Source: an uncultured Erysipelotrichaceae bacterium
Lineage (GTDB): Bacteria > Bacillota_I > Bacilli_A > Erysipelotrichales > Erysipelotrichaceae
NCBI GenBank assembly: GCA_937874965.1
Contig: CALNCD010000166.1
Span: 1-16,778, forward strand
Direction: 5' to 3'
Length of the DNA stretch: 16,778 nt
Part shown: one piece after another, positions 13,368 through 16,778 of the stretch
Layout of the letters: each line of letters opens with the position of its first letter
How positions within the stretch are numbered: the stretch's first letter is position 1
Notes under the pieces: generated by a model
The model's input: only the letters and a program-made list of their open reading frames with translations
Told to the model about the DNA's origin: nothing
Database searches by the model: none
Position numbers and translations under genes: made by a program

Positions 13368-15422
13368 TTATGATCTGACTCCGTAAAAATCAGCCAGATG
13401 CGACATGACTTCAGTTTCCGTCCTTGACTGTACGAGCTTGTCATAGATTTCCTGATTCTGAAAAAGCTCCAGAAAATCTGAAACGATCTTTAAATGCGAC
13501 GTACGATCAAGTGCTGCCAACACGATAACGATCTGTACCTTGTCATGTTCACCAAAAGCGATCGGACACCTGGAAATCAACAATGAACAGGAAAGCTCAT
13601 GAATAGTTGATGGCGCATTGGCATGAGCGAATGCGTAGGTCTCATTCATTACAATATAAGGGCCATGAGTCCTGACACTCTCAATCATTGCCTGAGTATA
13701 CGCCGGTGTGATTTTATTCGATTTCAGTAACGGGGATGCCGCCTCTGCAATTGCCGCTTCCCACGTAAGTTCTTCCTGACTGAACTGAATTTCATTTTCA
13801 CCCAGAATTTCAATCAAGCGAACTTTATGACCCTCACCAAGATCCTGCTTGGACCCAAACAGCAAGGATTTCAATTTGGTTTCCACAACCGCATGCTGGC
13901 TATCTTTAATATACGGCGCAATCACTTTCAGCACATTGGTTAGATTAAAGGCACTTTGGGTTTCACTGATATAATTCCCCGCCATCTCAATGATGCGGTT
14001 CTTTTCCCTGTCACTGAGAATCGGATGCACCTGGATATAGTTCAGACGATCATCGAGTTTAATCGTCGAAATGATAAAATCATACTCTGCACTAAGGGTC
14101 TCAAGTTCTGCTTCGCTGTAAGAGCCCACTACTGAATACATAGGATTCAGGCTCTCAATCTCACTTTGCAACATCACTGAAGTGGAAATGCCATTCGGAC
14201 AGACCAGCAGGATGTTAACTGACGAGTGTGCAGCCTTCGTCCTGCGGATGAATCCCCCGAAGATCATCGTGATATAAGCGGCTTCATCGTCGGTAATCAT
14301 CGTCTTCAGCCGTTCACGAAGAACATCACAGGCCAGATGTGTGATTTTAAACAGATCCTTATAGGACTCCTTTATTTTGGAAAGCAATGGATTGACCAGA
14401 TTTACTCCGTATTTATAACGCTGATATGTGACGACAATGTGCTGCATAAGCGCCTTCTTAAGATCTTTGTCATCACTGAAGGTAATTGCACTCGCTCGGC
14501 TGAAACGTTCTACCATCTCATCAACAATCGCTTCGTAGTACTTTCTATCTGCTTCTCCTAAAGTCATCGGATCGGACTGAACACTCGTACTCAGGAGATA
14601 CGCAGCAACATAATAGCAGTTGTTTTCATCCAGTTGTTTAAAAGCCTGCTGAATCATAATCAGCAGCGGTGTTCCCTTAATGGAATCAAAATCAAAGTCA
14701 TCCCCAAGCGTAATTGTGCTTTGCTGGATCCAGACAATTAGGATAGACAAAACCTCAAGGGCGCCATTTACATAGGTTACCCTGGCGCTCAGCTCTATTT
14801 CTTTGAGACTGCCATAAATGGTTTGAATTGCACTGATTTCTCGTGCATCAATCACAGCATACTTCTGCAACAGTTCCATTTCCTGTTGAAAAACAGCAAA
14901 GGTCAACAACTGATACAACATAAAAACCAAGGCTGAACGACGATGAAATTCATCACCGGTAATCGAATAGCAATTCAGCTTGCTGTCGTAATGAATATTC
15001 AAGCCATACCCAGCCAAATCCTTGCGAATCAGTTTGATATCAGAAAATACCGTATTCCTGCTGATTGCAAACACGGTTTCCATTTTCGAGACAGAGAAAT
15101 CATTATCCTTTTTGAACAACAGGATCTTCTCCAAGATGATCCGCTCCGATTGCCGCATGTAGCTGTCTGCACTCACATGCGCCGTGTTCAAGGTGCTGCT
15201 CAGAATTTTCCGCTGACACTCGTTGAGAAAAAAACCGTAATTGCGCTGTGTGAAAATCGGCTCGCAATCCTGTGACTCAAACAACGCATTGATCTCAGTC
15301 ATGACCGTATAAAGACTACGTCTTGAAATCCCGACATAATCGGCAAGATAGATTGCGGAAACAGCCGATGTTTCCTGCAACAGCAGTTTCCCGACTTCAA
15401 CAGCATTCATCGATAATTTCAT
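13368..15422 (-). CDS. PRD-containing transcriptional regulator with EIIB-like and EIIA domains (MtlR/LicR/BglG-type)
   Basis: This 684-residue regulator starts at the ATG at 15422, 5 nt after AAGGAGG (an ATG one codon earlier is possible). Domains in order are an N-terminal helix-turn-helix (about 10-45, LADYVGISRRSLYTVM) and a second HTH (about 108-135, VSKMETVFAISRNTVFSDI). PRD1 spans about 185-285 and PRD2 about 295-395, with NPLLSKIKESYKDLF. An EIIB-like domain (about 402-490) has Cys408 in LVCPNGISTS. A type 2 EIIA domain (about 535-684) has His600 in TYAFAHAN. Such proteins activate neighbouring PTS operons when phosphorylation shows that substrate is present. PRD1 shows no obvious conserved histidine pair, and in PRD2 only His328 is evident. 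It lies 97 nt upstream of the EIIA gene in the same direction. Confidence 0.93.
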   Translation of the reverse strand: MKLSMNAVEVGKLLLQETSAVSAIYLADYVGISRRSLYTVMTEINALFESQDCEPIFTQRNYGFFLNECQRKILSSTLNTAHVSADSYMRQSERIILEKILLFKKDNDFSVSKMETVFAISRNTVFSDIKLIRKDLAGYGLNIHYDSKLNCYSITGDEFHRRSALVFMLYQLLTFAVFQQEMELLQKYAVIDAREISAIQTIYGSLKEIELSARVTYVNGALEVLSILIVWIQQSTITLGDDFDFDSIKGTPLLIMIQQAFKQLDENNCYYVAAYLLSTSVQSDPMTLGEADRKYYEAIVDEMVERFSRASAITFSDDKDLKKALMQHIVVTYQRYKYGVNLVNPLLSKIKESYKDLFKITHLACDVLRERLKTMITDDEAAYITMIFGGFIRRTKAAHSSVNILLVCPNGISTSVMLQSEIESLNPMYSVVGSYSEAELETLSAEYDFIISTIKLDDRLNYIQVHPILSDREKNRIIEMAGNYISETQSAFNLTNVLKVIAPYIKDSQHAVVETKLKSLLFGSKQDLGEGHKVRLIEILGENEIQFSQEELTWEAAIAEAASPLLKSNKITPAYTQAMIESVRTHGPYIVMNETYAFAHANAPSTIHELSCSLLISRCPIAFGEHDKVQIVIVLAALDRTSHLKIVSDFLELFQNQEIYDKLVQSRTETEVMSHLADFYGVRS

Positions 15423-15477
15423 CATGACCTCCTTCGCTGACACCAGCCATGCTGTCATTGATTGTACTCTCCAACCA

Positions 15478-15486
15478 ATCATATCA
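15478..15486 (-). promoter_or_regulatory. Extended -10 promoter of the PRD regulator gene
   Basis: TGA followed by TATGAT (-10 at 15478-15483) forms an extended -10, about 55 nt before the chosen start. No strong -35 box is seen. Confidence 0.4.
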
Positions 15487-15801
15487 TTAACCCCGGATCA
15501 TTGACCAGTTACCGCTGTCATTCAATCGTGTAAAACATAGCCTGCTTCGATGATTACTTATCCATAGACATGTCCCATGACAAAACTACTCCGAAGGCAT
15601 CGTCTACCTCTACGAAGCATATAACCCTCATTCCAAGTCAAGTGAAAACAAAAGAACTCTTACCCTCTTTCTCAGTTCTCTTGCATTAAATAAATTCACA
15701 AAACATCATGTCCTTTAATAAAACTCAACGGCTTTATTTCATCCAAGAATCCTGAATCAGCAGTCGGATAGCATAACATCCGCATATGAATATGAATAAT
15801 T
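15487..15801. other. Intergenic stretch, no confident gene
   Basis: About 315 nt between the regulator promoter and the interrupted ORF. Only very short frames are present (29 and 26 codons on the minus strand at best). A weak minus-strand hairpin (AGAACT/AGTTCT with a loop of about 15 nt, near 15650-15685) is followed by TTTTG and could be a poor terminator. Otherwise I see nothing. It appears to be the seam between the PTS locus and the A+T-rich island. Confidence 0.4.
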
Positions 15802-16110
15802 CTATTCTAGGATTGGTTCTCTCCTTCCAGAAATTTGACCATGAACTGCACCTTCTATTTTTTCTGATGTTGATGGAATATGTATTAATCTTGGTCTTGC
15901 CCGCTCTTTAATATCTTCGGTGACAATCGTTTCAACACTTCTGCTTTTAATGTGACTAACACCAATAATTCATTGACAGAAATAATTATCTTTTTTAGAG
16001 GTGTATCTGATATACTCAATTCGTTTATTCACGGCTTTTTGTGCTTCTTCCATACTCGCAAACTTATGTTTAATTTGAATATTACACATCGTTATTTCTC
16101 TAGCAGACAT
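15802..16110 (-). pseudogene. Short ORF with an in-frame TGA, unknown product
   Basis: From an ATG at 16110, with GAGGTGA about 6 nt upstream, 46 codons run to TGA at 15970-15972. They start MSAREITMCNIQIKHKFAS and continue EEAQKAVNKRIEY. The same frame then continues for 55 codons (IIGVSHIKSRSVETIV ... GQISGRREPILE) to TAG at 15802-15804. Both parts read like protein, which suggests one ~102-residue gene broken by a nonsense mutation (for example from CGA or TGG). A real 46-residue protein is the alternative. The base composition is A+T-rich like the neighbouring toxin/CPCC genes. I do not recognise the family. Confidence 0.45.
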
Positions 16111-16244
16111 ACTTATCACCTCATAATCACTTTAATCTCAGTGTAATCACAGCATACTTCGCTTGTGTGCGACTTTATTTATTCTTCAATACAAATCTCG
16201 TTCAAACAGATAAATACCTGTAAATCACCTTTATCAACCCGAGT

Positions 16245-16272
16245 AAAAGCAACCGTATTTCAGGTTGCTTTT
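16245..16272. terminator. Rho-independent terminator after the CPCC gene (possibly bidirectional)
   Basis: A 10-bp perfect stem AAAAGCAACC/GGTTGCTTTT with an 8-nt loop. On the minus strand it ends in TTTTAC. The A-run/T-run flanks make it usable on either strand. It begins 3 nt after the CPCC stop codon. Confidence 0.8.
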
Positions 16273-16275
16273 ATT

Positions 16276-16533
16276 CTAATTATTCTCTGGTAGTTCGTCT
16301 TCATGTGGTTTTCTAACCAATGGGATTAATCTTTCAGTTGATGCACCAAACTTCTTATAGTTTTTTCTTGCCTCTATAAGTGATACTTTGTTTGGTCCAA
16401 TTGCAATATCTACTTGTTCTTGACCTACAATATCATATTGCCAAAAACAAATTGGACAAATATCAACAATAACTTCTTCACCCCAGTCCTCTATCGTGTA
16501 GTTAAAACAACACGGGCACTCAATCTTTTTCAT
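16276..16533 (-). CDS. CPCC-type cysteine-rich small protein, candidate immunity protein
   Basis: This 85-residue protein starts at an ATG at 16533, preceded by AGAGGAAG. It carries CPCC at residues 6-9 and CPICFWQYD at 26-34, two cysteine pairs likely to bind one zinc. SLIEARKNYKKFGAS and a VRKPHEDELPENN tail follow. This order matches the family called cysteine-rich CPCC (PF14206-like). The family's molecular role is not established to my knowledge. Here the gene begins 21 nt after the stop of a toxin-like C-terminus and is followed by a terminator, the usual placing of an immunity gene; that role is inference from context only. Base composition is A+T-rich relative to the genes at lower coordinates. 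Confidence 0.8.
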   Translation of the reverse strand: MKKIECPCCFNYTIEDWGEEVIVDICPICFWQYDIVGQEQVDIAIGPNKVSLIEARKNYKKFGASTERLIPLVRKPHEDELPENN

Positions 16534-16554
16534 CGTTAATCTTCCTCTCTAAAA

Positions 16555-16778
16555 TTACGGTTTAAATTTTGAAATCTGTTCTAACCAGTAATTTATTCCA
16601 GTATCTGGCTTGAAGTATGTTGAGATTCCACCATATTCATTGATGCTTCCAAAAGTATTTGTAGATGCGTCATATTGAAAGTATGTGCCACCATTTGATG
16701 TAAAACTTTCTGAACCAGTTGGTGGATTATCCAGAAAATCTCTAGCACTGTTTAAGTAGTCTTGGCTAGAACTTGAGC
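16555..16778 (-). CDS. C-terminal fragment of a polymorphic-toxin-like protein, N-terminus beyond the window
   Basis: The frame is open from the right edge to TAA at 16555-16557, giving 74 visible codons. It reads QDYLNSARDFLDNPPTGSES, then GGTYFQYDASTNTFGSIN and GGISTYFKPDTGINYWLEQ. The pattern (SAR-x-FL, then G-x-x-x-x-YD-x-x-TN-x-FG, then G-x-x-x-TYFKP-x-x-G-x-x-YW) is, from memory, common at the very end of secreted polymorphic toxins in Gram-positive bacteria, possibly with a compact ribonuclease (BECR-like) fold. That fold assignment is uncertain. The gene is followed by a small CPCC gene, as expected for toxin then immunity. The delivery module (LXG, WXG or RHS type) cannot be seen. 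Confidence 0.6.
   Translation of the reverse strand, partial: SSSSQDYLNSARDFLDNPPTGSESFTSNGGTYFQYDASTNTFGSINEYGGISTYFKPDTGINYWLEQISKFKP

Noticed and set aside
15541..15660. Short minus-strand frame with FVEVDDAFGVVLSWDM, faintly like a VOC/PhnB-type tail.
   Set aside because: Only about 26 codons, with no supporting sequence upstream in any frame; too little to call a remnant.
15802..16110. TGA as selenocysteine or as tryptophan in an altered genetic code.
   Set aside because: TGA is used as a normal stop elsewhere in the window (for example EIIB and the transketolase N-subunit), and no obvious hairpin of the bacterial SECIS type was seen right after the codon.
15952..16146. 64-codon plus-strand frame rich in F, I, L and H.
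   Set aside because: It is the reverse complement of the A+T-rich interrupted minus-strand ORF, with no good ribosome site and a low-complexity composition.
16111..16244. Short minus-strand frame ending DKGDLQVFICLNEICIEE that might be the tail of a gene.
   Set aside because: It is closed upstream within about 30 codons by a stop in the CPCC terminator region, and no family is recognisable.

Overview
The window comes from a low-to-mid G+C Gram-positive bacterium (Bacillota). The evidence is strong AGGAGG-type ribosome sites, sigma-A-like promoters, a CIRCE heat-shock operator, a CCA-adding enzyme with an HD domain, and PTS genes of Firmicute type. An Erysipelotrichia-like gut commensal is my guess, but nothing in the window proves it. 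Every gene I accept is on the minus strand, so gene order in transcription runs from high to low coordinates.

Right end (about 15800-16778): an A+T-richer, accessory-looking island. It holds the last ~74 codons of a large gene that resembles a secreted polymorphic-toxin C-terminus, a small CPCC cysteine-rich protein directly behind it (candidate immunity protein), a terminator, and a short ORF interrupted by an in-frame TGA.

Centre right (9250-15490): a carbohydrate locus. A PRD-type regulator with EIIB/EIIA-like domains precedes separate EIIA, EIIC (UlaA/SgaT class) and EIIB genes, then a transketolase split into N- and C-terminal subunits. The last four genes overlap or nearly touch. Both transketolase halves look damaged: the N-terminal half lacks about 17 residues after the GSLGQG motif, and the C-terminal half has a frameshift near 9841.

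Centre (4650-9050): a membrane-anchored HSL-type alpha/beta hydrolase, then an oxidative pentose phosphate operon in which gnd overlaps zwf by 23 nt. No 6-phosphogluconolactonase gene is present in the window. With transketolase nearby, the region is centred on pentose phosphate metabolism.

Left (1-4610): a HAD-family hydrolase, an Hsp20 small heat-shock protein under a near-perfect CIRCE operator that overlaps its -35 box, a two-gene unit of a CmpB-type membrane protein and the CCA tRNA nucleotidyltransferase, and the N-terminal 305 codons of a CNNM/CBS (hemolysin C-like) membrane protein running off the left edge.

No rRNA, tRNA, CRISPR array, insertion sequence or origin was seen. The most useful leads are the doubly damaged transketolase in an otherwise intact PTS operon, the toxin/CPCC pair, the tandem palindromes before the PTS operon, and stop codons lying in or against terminator stems.
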